A stretch of 18,978 bases of DNA from Massilia sp. UBA2604 (GTDB lineage Bacteria > Pseudomonadota > Gammaproteobacteria > Burkholderiales > Burkholderiaceae_D), in assembly GCA_002339265.1 (NCBI GenBank), contig DDKG01000011.1, forward strand, positions 1-18,978, in the 5' to 3' direction. Shown in pieces: positions 7,101 through 13,652 of this stretch. Under the pieces are notes generated by a model, which did not search any database, was not told the origin of the DNA, and saw only the letters and a list, made by a program, of their open reading frames with translations. Numbering within the stretch: position 1 is the first letter of the stretch; every line of letters starts with the position of its first letter. The position numbers and the translations under genes are program-made.

Positions 7101-8478
7101 CTATTACTTCGAAGGCGGCGCGCCGCAAGACCTGGCCGCGGCCATCGAGGCCTGGCTGGCGCTGCACGCGGCCGGCTCCGCGCCGCAGTCGTCCGGCATG
7201 CCGTGGCTGACCTGGCGCCAGAGCGCCGACCAGTTGATGGAAGCCGTGATCGGCGACCGTCACCACACGAGGCTGTCGGCCGACGGCCTGGCCCCGCAAC
7301 TGCTGGTGGACGTCTCGGCCATGGTGCGCGAAGACCTGCGCACCGGCATCCAGCGCGTGGTGCGGGCCCAGCTGCTCGAGCTGCTGCGTGCCCAGGGCCG
7401 CCACGTGCAGGTGCTGCCGGTCTACCTGAGCGACGAGGGCGGGACCTGGCACTACCGCTATGCGCGGCGCTACCTGCATGACCTGATGGGCACCGTCGGC
7501 GACGGCGTGCACGACGACGAGGTGCATGTCGCCGCCGGCGACGTGTTCTACAGCCCCGACGTGTTCCCGCGCGCGGTGATCGAGGCGGCGCGCCACGGCC
7601 TGTATGCGCGCTGGCGCGCGGCCGGCGTGCGCGTGCACTTCATGGTGCACGACATCCTGCCGGTGCTGCGTCCCGAATTCTTCCCGCCCGGCGCCGAACG
7701 CGAATTCGGCGACTGGCTGCGCGCCATCGGCGGCGCGGCCGACGGCCTGGTGTGCATCAGCGCCGCCGTGGCCGACGAGACCCGCACCTGGCTGGCGGCC
7801 GAGGCTCCCCAGGCATCGCCTGCTGAATACCTGGTCCTGCACCATGGCGCCGACATCAGCGCCTCGCAGCCGACCACCGGCCTGCCGGAAGGCGCCGAGG
7901 CGCTGCTGGCCGACCTGCAGGCCGCATCGACCTTCGTCATGGTCGGCACCATCGAGCCGCGCAAGGGCCATCTGCAAGCGCTCGACGCCTTCGAGCGCCT
8001 GTGGGCCCAGGGCCTGGACCTACGCCTGGTGATCGTCGGCGCCGAAGGCTGGAAGGGCTTGCCGGACGGCGCGCGCCGCACCATCCCGCAACTGCTGGCG
8101 CGCCTCTCCAGGCACCCAGAACTGGGCCGCCGCCTGCACTGGCTGCAAGGCATCAGCGACGAATACCTGGACCGCGTGTACGCGGCCAGCACCTGCCTGC
8201 TGTTCGCCAGCGAAGGCGAAGGCTTCGGCCTGCCGCTGATCGAGGCAGCGCGCCACCGCGTGCCGCTGCTGGCGCGCGACCTGCCGGTGTTCCGCGAAGT
8301 GGCGGGCGAGCACGCCCATTACTTCAGCGGCGCCGACGGCGCGGCCCTGGGCGCCGCCGTGCAGGACTGGCTGCGCCTGCACGCCGCCGGCCAGGCGCCG
8401 CAACCGGACGGCATCGCCGGCCGCACCTGGGCCGACAATGCGGCCGAACTCATGACGCACCTGTTCCCCAAACCATGA
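4177..8478 (+). CDS. Three-module GT4-type glycosyltransferase, 1433 residues
   Basis: This cytoplasmic enzyme probably builds the repeating glycan from nucleotide sugars. Residues 1-200 look like an isolated GT-B N-lobe (MRLIIDFHAPQ, then HVAVSGRHPTDVDVLRHAFD) with no matching C-lobe. Module A (about 205-630) starts with SLALVSPLPPEHSGIADYSA and has RGETSASVLDC at 510-520. Module B (about 646-1035) begins LLIDISALVQ at 649, with GTLEPRKG at 861-868 and the GT4 E-X7-E motif E943/E951 in SEGEGFGLPLIE. Module C (about 1040-1433) repeats the same order: LLVDVSAMV from 1042, GTIEPRKG at 1257-1264 and E1348/E1356. Modules B and C are clearly internal duplicates. Multi-module GT4 proteins such as WbdA polymerise ABC-exported O-antigens. 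The start lies 2 bases after the methyltransferase stop. Three modules suggest up to three linkages per repeat unit, which is inference. Confidence 0.9.
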   Translation: MRLIIDFHAPQAAPAQDTAMLRSLALSLLDTRAQQHQEWDIHVAVSGRHPTDVDVLRHAFDGLLPEGRFHVYAQPNGDDAWRRHGAHALRAGFLASLAPDLVLSMWQPDAAPAWAAYFPAGVPQVLGAADLAGVLSAPRAQQDLLRGAALVLTDDRDAALTLDAVLTPAPVQATDDVSAVWHALEKAALLSAPAATAPAVAPSTKPSLALVSPLPPEHSGIADYSAELVLELEKHYAVELVLTPGAVPDAALSRFPQRDVDYFMRHGAGYDRVLYHFGNSNAHKHMFALLRAHPGAVVLHDFFLSGVLDNMERDGDVPEAFLQALYASHGHSGLQYHREHGRNPSIWQFPCNKEVLDRAAGIIVHGDFSRRLAEHWYGPGAADGWRTIPLLRGQVAHDADPAAARAAARARLGLGADDYVVSSFGMLGSTKLNHRLLDAYLASPLAADPRCRLVFVGANDPGPYGIELLRAIAERGAGARIDITGFVTAEAYQDWLAASDCGVQLRTQTRGETSASVLDCLMHGLPSIVNAHGGAADLPPDALCMLPDLFEDAELTAALADLHANPARRAALAQAGRAHIARHHAPGAVCALYVEAIEAFAQQSAPARRQQLIAALSAPGTPRPPGEAALVELASMIAANALPTAPRQLLIDISALVQADHKTGIQRVVRSIVLALVQEPPPGYRIEPVYSEGGNRSYRYARAFTAIMLGTPPLALEDAPIEARPGDVFLGLDLATNMTTQNQPQLLALRRRGVKVWFTVYDLLPLLRPDCFPFGAEKYYGDFIDTISLAADGIVTISRAVADELAEWLAQRPNRRLSPLKLSHFHLGADIDASAPSRGLPDNAAQALEALRRAPTLLMVGTLEPRKGQAQALAACELLWARGIEVNLVIVGKNGWLVDSLAERLQAHPERERRLFWFNGVSDEMLVQLYEHSSALLAASEGEGFGLPLIEAAQKGLPIIARGIPVFREVAGEHAYYFEGGAPQDLAAAIEAWLALHAAGSAPQSSGMPWLTWRQSADQLMEAVIGDRHHTRLSADGLAPQLLVDVSAMVREDLRTGIQRVVRAQLLELLRAQGRHVQVLPVYLSDEGGTWHYRYARRYLHDLMGTVGDGVHDDEVHVAAGDVFYSPDVFPRAVIEAARHGLYARWRAAGVRVHFMVHDILPVLRPEFFPPGAEREFGDWLRAIGGAADGLVCISAAVADETRTWLAAEAPQASPAEYLVLHHGADISASQPTTGLPEGAEALLADLQAASTFVMVGTIEPRKGHLQALDAFERLWAQGLDLRLVIVGAEGWKGLPDGARRTIPQLLARLSRHPELGRRLHWLQGISDEYLDRVYAASTCLLFASEGEGFGLPLIEAARHRVPLLARDLPVFREVAGEHAHYFSGADGAALGAAVQDWLRLHAAGQAPQPDGIAGRTWADNAAELMTHLFPKP

Positions 8479-9518
8479 AAGCTACCGACGCACCCGCCAT
8501 GAACGCCCCCGACACCAAGCTTCCCGCCGCGTCTGCACCACCGGCTCCACGGATTGCGGTGGTCATCCCGAGCTACCGCGTGACCCGCCACATCCTCGGC
8601 GTCATCGCCGGCATCGGCCCCGAAGTCGCGCACGTGTACGTGGTCGACGACCGCTGCCCCGACGGCAGCGGCGCCTTCGTGCGCGCCAACTGCCTGGATC
8701 CGCGCGTGACCGTGCTCGAACACGCCGAGAACCAGGGCGTGGGCGGCGCGGTCATGACCGGCTACCGCAAGGCCATCGAGGACGGCGCCACGGTGATCGT
8801 CAAGATCGACGGCGACGGCCAGATGGATGCGTCCTTGATCCCGGTATTCGTGGCGCCGATCCTGGCCGGCGAAGCCGACTACACCAAGGGCAACCGCTTC
8901 TTCAATCTCGAGCGCCTGAGCGCGATGCCGCCGGTGCGCCTGTTCGGCAACGCCATGCTGTCGTTCATGACCAAGCTGTCGTCAGGCTACTGGCACCTGT
9001 TCGACCCGACCAACGGCTACACCGCCATCCATGCCGACGCCGCGCGCTACCTGCCCTTCGACAAGATCAGCAAGCGCTACTTCTTCGAGAGCGACATGCT
9101 GTTCCGCCTCAACACCCTGGGCGCGGTCGCGGTCGACGTGCCGATGGATGCGGTGTACGGCGACGAGGTCAGCAACCTGAAGGTGTCGCAGGTGATCACC
9201 GAGTTCGCGGTCAAGAACGTGCGTAACTTCCTCAAGCGCCTGTTCTACAACTACTACCTGCGCAACCTGTCAGTGGCCTCGCTCGAGCTGCCGATCGGCG
9301 TGCTGCTGACCACCTTCGGCGTGGTCTACGGCACCGTGCAATGGATCGTCTCGGACCAGCACGACGTCGCGACCCCGGCCGGCACCGTGATGCTGGCCGC
9401 GCTGCCGGTGATCATGGGGGTGCAGCTGATCCTGGCCTTCCTGAACTACGACATCGCATCGGTGCCGAGCCGGCCGCTGCACAAGAAGACGCTGTTCCGG
9501 CGCCGCCGCGATGATTGA
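8475..9518 (+). CDS. Polyprenyl-phosphate glycosyltransferase, GT2 (GtrB/ArnC/DPMS-like)
   Basis: The protein has 347 residues. The GT-A catalytic domain spans about 26-245, with IAVVIPSYR (27-35), VVDDRCPDGSG (56-66), the metal- and nucleotide-binding KIDGDGQMD (110-118), FDPTNGYTAIH (176-186) and YFFESDMLFRLN (202-213). Two C-terminal hydrophobic spans (about 271-292 and 304-324) and a basic RRRR tail anchor it to the inner membrane, as in GtrB and ArnC. These enzymes transfer a sugar from a nucleotide donor to undecaprenyl phosphate on the cytoplasmic side. The start at 8475 overlaps the previous stop (ATGA); a second in-frame ATG at 8499 is possible, because the first 25 residues are low-complexity. 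Its 3' end overlaps the GtrA-type flippase gene by 8 bases, the classic pairing for periplasmic glycan modification. The sugar is not predictable. Confidence 0.88.
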   Translation: MKATDAPAMNAPDTKLPAASAPPAPRIAVVIPSYRVTRHILGVIAGIGPEVAHVYVVDDRCPDGSGAFVRANCLDPRVTVLEHAENQGVGGAVMTGYRKAIEDGATVIVKIDGDGQMDASLIPVFVAPILAGEADYTKGNRFFNLERLSAMPPVRLFGNAMLSFMTKLSSGYWHLFDPTNGYTAIHADAARYLPFDKISKRYFFESDMLFRLNTLGAVAVDVPMDAVYGDEVSNLKVSQVITEFAVKNVRNFLKRLFYNYYLRNLSVASLELPIGVLLTTFGVVYGTVQWIVSDQHDVATPAGTVMLAALPVIMGVQLILAFLNYDIASVPSRPLHKKTLFRRRRDD

Positions 9519-9885
9519 TTCCGCGCGCCTGCGCCAGTTCGGCGTGTTCGTGGCCGGCGGCCTGCTGTGCGCCGGGATCGACGTCGGCCTGATGCAGCTC
9601 CTGATCATGCAGGGCTTCCACCACACGGCCGCCGCCAGCGCCGGCTTCGTGGCCGGCCTCATGGTCAACTACGCCTTTCACAGCCGGGTCACCTTCGACC
9701 AGGCGGCGTCGAAGGCCAGCTTCGCCCGCTACATGTGCGTGGTAGCCTTGAACTACGTGTTGACCCTCGGCTGCGTCGCGCTGGCCGTGGGCCTTGCCGA
9801 TAACCCGCTGGCCGGGAAGATCCTGTCGCTGCCCCTGGTGGCGGTGAACGGATACCTGCTCAGCCGCTACTGGATCTTCAAGTGA
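9511..9885 (+). CDS. GtrA-family lipid-linked sugar flippase
   Basis: This is a 124-residue membrane protein with four hydrophobic spans (about 8-32, 37-57, 72-94, 100-118). It has the family's polar positions between spans 2 and 3 (VNYAFHSRVTF, 52-62) and the typical short C-terminus LLSRYWIFK. GtrA proteins are thought to flip undecaprenyl-phosphate sugars to the periplasmic face. It starts inside the GT2 gene (8-base overlap) and ends one base into the next start (TGATG at 9883-9887). Length and topology are normal for the family. Confidence 0.88.
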   Translation: MIDSARLRQFGVFVAGGLLCAGIDVGLMQLLIMQGFHHTAAASAGFVAGLMVNYAFHSRVTFDQAASKASFARYMCVVALNYVLTLGCVALAVGLADNPLAGKILSLPLVAVNGYLLSRYWIFK

Positions 9886-10748
9886 TGCGCATCGCTCCCA
9901 TCCAATACGACGGCGCCACCCTGGAACGCTATGGCGCCCTGTTCGCCGCCTGCTTCCCCGGCACCGACAAATTCACGCCCGAGTATCTCGCCTGGCTGTA
10001 CACGGCCAATCCGGACGGCCTCGCGGTCGGCATGGATGCGTGGGACGGCGAACGCCTGGCGGCCCACTACGTGTGCGTTCCGGCGCGCGCCTGGGTCGAA
10101 GGCAGCGAAGTGCAGGTGCTGCTGTCGCTGAACACCGCCACCCATCCCGACTACCAGGGCAAGGGGCTGTTCACCAAGCTCGCTGCCGCCACCTTCGAGG
10201 CCGGCGCGGCGGCCGGCTTCGATGGCGTGTATGGCGTGGCCAACGCCAACAGCACGCCGGGCTTCGTGCGCAAGCTCGGCTTCCAGCTGGTGCGCCCGCT
10301 CGAGGCGCGCGTCGGCCTGGGCACGCTGTCGCATGGTCCCAAGGCGGCGCCGGCGCAACTGTCGTTCGAGCGCAGCTGGAGCGCCGAATCGCTGGCCTGG
10401 CGCTGCGCCAATCCGCACAATCCGGTGCACCGCCGCGCCAACGGCAAGCGCCAGCAGTTCTACGCCGCCGCCTTCGGCCTGCGCCTGCCGGCCTACGCCG
10501 AACTCGATGCCGGCATCGGCGCACACAATGGAGCGCACAACGTTGCGGCGTCGGCCCCGCTGTCGCCCGCGCGCCTCTTGATCGGCCTGGCGCCGGACGC
10601 CAACGCCAGCTGGTGGAATTACGCCAGCATCCCGCAGCGCCTGCGTCCGTCGCCGCTCAACCTGATCTATCGCTCGTTCGTGCCGCGCGTGACCCAGCTC
10701 GATCCATCCCGCATCCAGTTCAGCTTCCTCGACTTCGATGCCTATTGA
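9885..10748 (+). CDS. GNAT-family N-acyltransferase
   Basis: This is a soluble protein of 287 residues. The GNAT core covers about 1-160, and the acetyl-CoA pyrophosphate-binding loop is HPDYQGKGLF (87-96, Q/R-x-x-G-x-G/A pattern). ANANSTPGFVRKLGFQ (119-134) is the usual strand 5/helix 4 segment. The remaining 130 residues are not a standard GNAT part and may bind the acceptor. Start 9885 (ATG, TGATG overlap with the flippase stop) is preferred over GTG at 9882. The gene is sandwiched between flippase and deacetylase genes, so a carbohydrate amine or hydroxyl on the sugar handled by this operon is a likelier acceptor than a protein. This is inference from context; the chemistry could also be acylation with a longer acyl group. 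Confidence 0.75.
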   Translation: MRIAPIQYDGATLERYGALFAACFPGTDKFTPEYLAWLYTANPDGLAVGMDAWDGERLAAHYVCVPARAWVEGSEVQVLLSLNTATHPDYQGKGLFTKLAAATFEAGAAAGFDGVYGVANANSTPGFVRKLGFQLVRPLEARVGLGTLSHGPKAAPAQLSFERSWSAESLAWRCANPHNPVHRRANGKRQQFYAAAFGLRLPAYAELDAGIGAHNGAHNVAASAPLSPARLLIGLAPDANASWWNYASIPQRLRPSPLNLIYRSFVPRVTQLDPSRIQFSFLDFDAY

Positions 10749-11520
10749 GCCCAGCGCGCTGTTCCTGTTCGCACATCAGGACGACGAGTTCGGGGTGTTC
10801 GAACGCATTGCCGCCTGCCGCCGCCAGGGCCTGCGGGTGGTGTGCGCCTATCTGACCGACGGCCAGACCGCGAAGTCGAGTGCGGCGACGCGCAATGCCG
10901 AATCGCTGGCGGCGCTGACCAGCCTCGGCGTGGCCGAGGCGGACGTGCACTTCGCCGGCCAGTCGCTCGGCATCGGCGACGCGCGCCTGCCACTGAGCAT
11001 GGACGCGGCTGGCCAGTGGATCGGCGCCTTCATCGACAGCCATTTCCCGATCGACGCGATCCACGTCCCCGCATGGGAAGGCGGCCATCACGACCATGAC
11101 GCGCTGCACGCCCTGACGGTCGTGCTGGCGGCGCAGCGCGGCCTGCTCGCGCGGTCCTGGCAATTCTCGCTCTACCAGGCGAGCGGCCTGCCCGGCCCGC
11201 TGTTCCGGGTGCTGGCGCCGCTGCCGGCCAACGGCCCGGTCAGCGCCACCCCGATCGACTGGCCAGCGCGCCGGCGCTATCTGCGCCTGTGCCTGTCCTA
11301 CCCATCGCAGCGCATGACGTGGGTGGGGCTGTTCCCGATGGTGCTGCTGCACTACCTGTCACGTGGCGAGCAGACCCTGCAGCCGGTGGCGACGGCCCGG
11401 ATCACGGAGCGTCCGCACGCCGGGCCGCTGTACTACGAGAAGCGTCGTTTCTTCACCTGGGAACGACTGAACGAGGCCGTGGCCGCCTGGCAGGCCACCC
11501 AGCCCGCGATACAACGATAA
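10738..11520 (+). CDS. PIG-L/LmbE-family N-deacetylase
   Basis: This protein has 260 residues and no signal peptide, so it is likely cytoplasmic. The zinc motif near the N-terminus is AHQDDE (12-17), a variant of the usual AHPDDE with Q for P; the ligand His and Asp and the catalytic Asp remain. The second metal motif is EGGHHDHDALH (114-124). Family members remove N-acetyl groups from GlcNAc-containing molecules (GPI precursor, mycothiol, bacillithiol). A hydrophobic stretch near 188-208 (TWVGLFPMVLLHYL) might let it work at the membrane on a lipid-linked sugar. The start overlaps the acyltransferase gene by 11 bases, tying the two products together in synthesis. The position between the GT2/flippase pair and the GT-C pair parallels ArnD or NaxD in amine-exposing lipid-linked sugar pathways, although those belong to a different deacetylase fold. 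Confidence 0.85.
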   Translation: MPIEPSALFLFAHQDDEFGVFERIAACRRQGLRVVCAYLTDGQTAKSSAATRNAESLAALTSLGVAEADVHFAGQSLGIGDARLPLSMDAAGQWIGAFIDSHFPIDAIHVPAWEGGHHDHDALHALTVVLAAQRGLLARSWQFSLYQASGLPGPLFRVLAPLPANGPVSATPIDWPARRRYLRLCLSYPSQRMTWVGLFPMVLLHYLSRGEQTLQPVATARITERPHAGPLYYEKRRFFTWERLNEAVAAWQATQPAIQR

Positions 11521-11534
11521 CCACAACCGACCGC

Positions 11535-13637
11535 ATGAACGCTCTGTTAAACGACCGCCGCCGGCTCGCCTGGCACGCCGCTTTCGCCCTCGTCCTGGCC
11601 TGCATCGCCGCCTACCTGTATCAACGCAACCTGGGGCTGCAGCCCACCGTCTTCGCTGACGAGTGGTTCTACAGCAAGATGGCGCGCCTGATGCCGCTGG
11701 CCGAAGCCATCGTGCCGTCCTATCTCTACCTGTGGTTGTTCGGTTTCAGCAGCGCCTGCGGCGATGGCTTCCTCGATTGCGCGAGGGTCGGCAACCTCGC
11801 CTTCTACCTCGCCGCCGCGCCCTTCGTCTATGCGATCGCGCGCAAGTACACGCACGCCTCGATCGCCTGGCTGCTGGCCGTGATGTCGATGCTGACGCCG
11901 CTGAACATCTACACCGCCTATTTCATGCCCGAGGCGACCTATTACTTCGGCTTCTGCGTGCTCAGCTGGATCGCCCTGTGCGGCCAGGCCTGGCATCCGG
12001 CGCTGCAGGCGCTGGCCGCGGGCGCCGTGCTCGGCATCATGAGCCAGGTGAAGGTGCACGCCCTGTTCCTGCTCCCCGCGCTGTGCATCTACCTGGTGTA
12101 CGCCGCCTGGCACCGTGGCGACGCCTGGCAGGCATGGCTGCCGCGCGGCCTGGGTACGGCCGCCCTTGCGTCCGGCGTGACGCTCGGCCTCAAGTTCGGA
12201 CTCGGCTGGCTGCTGGCCGGCGACGCCGGCCTGAGCCTGCTCGGCCCGTTCTACCAGGGCGCGGTCAACTCGGGCAGCGTCGAAGCGCGCCTGGCGCTGC
12301 TGGCGCCGGCCTTCATCAGCGCCCGCGGGCACCTGATGGCCTTGACGATCCTGCTCGGCGTGCCGCTGGCGATCCTGCTGCATTCCCTGTTCACGCGCAT
12401 GCTGCGCGAGCGCGGCGCCGACGCCAATCCCCTGCACGTGTATGCGCTGCTGATGCTGGGCGCGGCGGCCGGCGTGACCATCATGTACACCGCTTCCCTC
12501 GCCGGCCACGATCGCGAGGGCGTGCGCCTGCACCTGCGCTACTACAGCTTCGTGTTCCCGCTGCTCTGGATCGTCGCGGCGGCGGCCATGTTCGAGCGCC
12601 GCCCGGCGACGGAGACGAAATCGGTGCTGCGCTGGATCATCGCGGCGCTGGCGCTGGCCGTCATGGCATTCGCCTGGATCAAGCTGCCGACCTACTGGAC
12701 CAACCACGTCGACGGACCCGACATCCACGTCGTCGACCTGAGCTGGCGCTACGGCATCGCCGTGTTCCTGCTGCAGGCGGCCGCGCTCGCGGCGTGGGCG
12801 GCGCGCGCCCGCTACGGCGCGACGCTGTTCGTCCTGCTGTTCCTGCCCTTGCTGCTGTTGATCAGCCAGGTCAGGGTCGGCGAAGCGCTGGCGCGCCACA
12901 TTCCGCTCCAGGCGGGCGACACCGCCGGCCGCCTGGTGCACGCCACCGTGCCCCCAGCCGATCGCAGCAAGGTCGTCGTCGTGGGCAATGACATGACGCA
13001 AATCATGCGCGTGCAGTTCCACATCGACGATCCGGACTCGATGGCGATGCAGATCGAATCGGGCAACGAGATTCCCGCATACCAGGTGCCGGTCGACCAC
13101 AAATGGATGGTCGTGCTGGGCGACTTCGCACTGCCGGAGAATGTCGAGCTGTTCCACGCCGGGAACGGTTTCAAGCTGCTGCGCCTGCCTGAACCGCCGC
13201 CGCTGATCGGACGCGCCGAGCTCGGCAAGCCGCTCGACCCGGCCTTCATCAAGTCGGTCGAGGGCCTGTCCGGCATCGAGCAGACGGGCCGCTGGTCGGA
13301 CAGCAAGCAGGTGGTGTTCCATCTTGCCCAGCCGCTGCCGCGCCGTTTCATCCTGTCGTTCAACGGCCGCGCCTTCGGCGACAACGCCAACGTGCCGTTC
13401 ACGGTACGCGCCGGCAACACCACTCGGGAGTTCCTGATCGGCTGGCATATGCAGCCCATCAGCCTGACCTTCGACACCGACGGCGGCGCCGACAGCATCG
13501 TCTTCGAGGTGCCGAAACCGATGTCGCCCGCCGAGATGGGCACGCCCGGCGACGAGCGCAAGCTCGGCATCTGGATGACCGATATCTCGCTGGCCGCGCC
13601 GCACGCACCTGCCGCCGCCGGCCAGGCTGGCGAGTAA
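11535..13637 (+). CDS. Multi-span membrane glycosyltransferase-like protein (GT-C type) with periplasmic C-domain
   Basis: The protein has 700 residues. Residues 10-440 are rich in hydrophobic spans, about ten. Directly after the first span comes FADEWFYSKM (40-49), with adjacent acidic residues D42/E43 in the first external loop, where GT-C enzymes keep their catalytic acid. Residues about 445-700 are soluble and should face the periplasm. The last part (about 572-690: GIEQTGRWSDS, pLPRRFILSFNGRAFG, KLGIWMTDISL) is a beta-rich domain that recalls C-terminal domains of some membrane phosphoglycerol-transferase-like proteins; that resemblance is from memory and needs a profile search. The start at 11535 is 14 bases after the deacetylase stop, without a clear Shine-Dalgarno. 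It likely transfers the flipped lipid-linked sugar. The next gene is its paralogue. A role as a glycan-anchoring or oligosaccharide-modifying protein cannot be excluded. Confidence 0.7.
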   Translation: MNALLNDRRRLAWHAAFALVLACIAAYLYQRNLGLQPTVFADEWFYSKMARLMPLAEAIVPSYLYLWLFGFSSACGDGFLDCARVGNLAFYLAAAPFVYAIARKYTHASIAWLLAVMSMLTPLNIYTAYFMPEATYYFGFCVLSWIALCGQAWHPALQALAAGAVLGIMSQVKVHALFLLPALCIYLVYAAWHRGDAWQAWLPRGLGTAALASGVTLGLKFGLGWLLAGDAGLSLLGPFYQGAVNSGSVEARLALLAPAFISARGHLMALTILLGVPLAILLHSLFTRMLRERGADANPLHVYALLMLGAAAGVTIMYTASLAGHDREGVRLHLRYYSFVFPLLWIVAAAAMFERRPATETKSVLRWIIAALALAVMAFAWIKLPTYWTNHVDGPDIHVVDLSWRYGIAVFLLQAAALAAWAARARYGATLFVLLFLPLLLLISQVRVGEALARHIPLQAGDTAGRLVHATVPPADRSKVVVVGNDMTQIMRVQFHIDDPDSMAMQIESGNEIPAYQVPVDHKWMVVLGDFALPENVELFHAGNGFKLLRLPEPPPLIGRAELGKPLDPAFIKSVEGLSGIEQTGRWSDSKQVVFHLAQPLPRRFILSFNGRAFGDNANVPFTVRAGNTTREFLIGWHMQPISLTFDTDGGADSIVFEVPKPMSPAEMGTPGDERKLGIWMTDISLAAPHAPAAAGQAGE

Positions 13638-13640
13638 ACA

Positions 13641-13647
13641 GGGGAGG
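13641..13647 (+). promoter_or_regulatory. Strong ribosome-binding site of the second GT-C-like gene
   Basis: GGGGAGG ends 5 bases before the ATG at 13653. It is the clearest Shine-Dalgarno sequence in the operon. It fixes that start and suggests this gene is translated independently rather than by coupling. Confidence 0.7.
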
Positions 13648-13652
13648 CGTCC

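Noticed and set aside
4654..7977. Very long minus-strand open frame across the GT4 gene
   Set aside because: It is antisense to a gene with clear GT4 motifs. The translation is His/Gln/Arg-rich low complexity, as expected from the complement of GC-rich codons.
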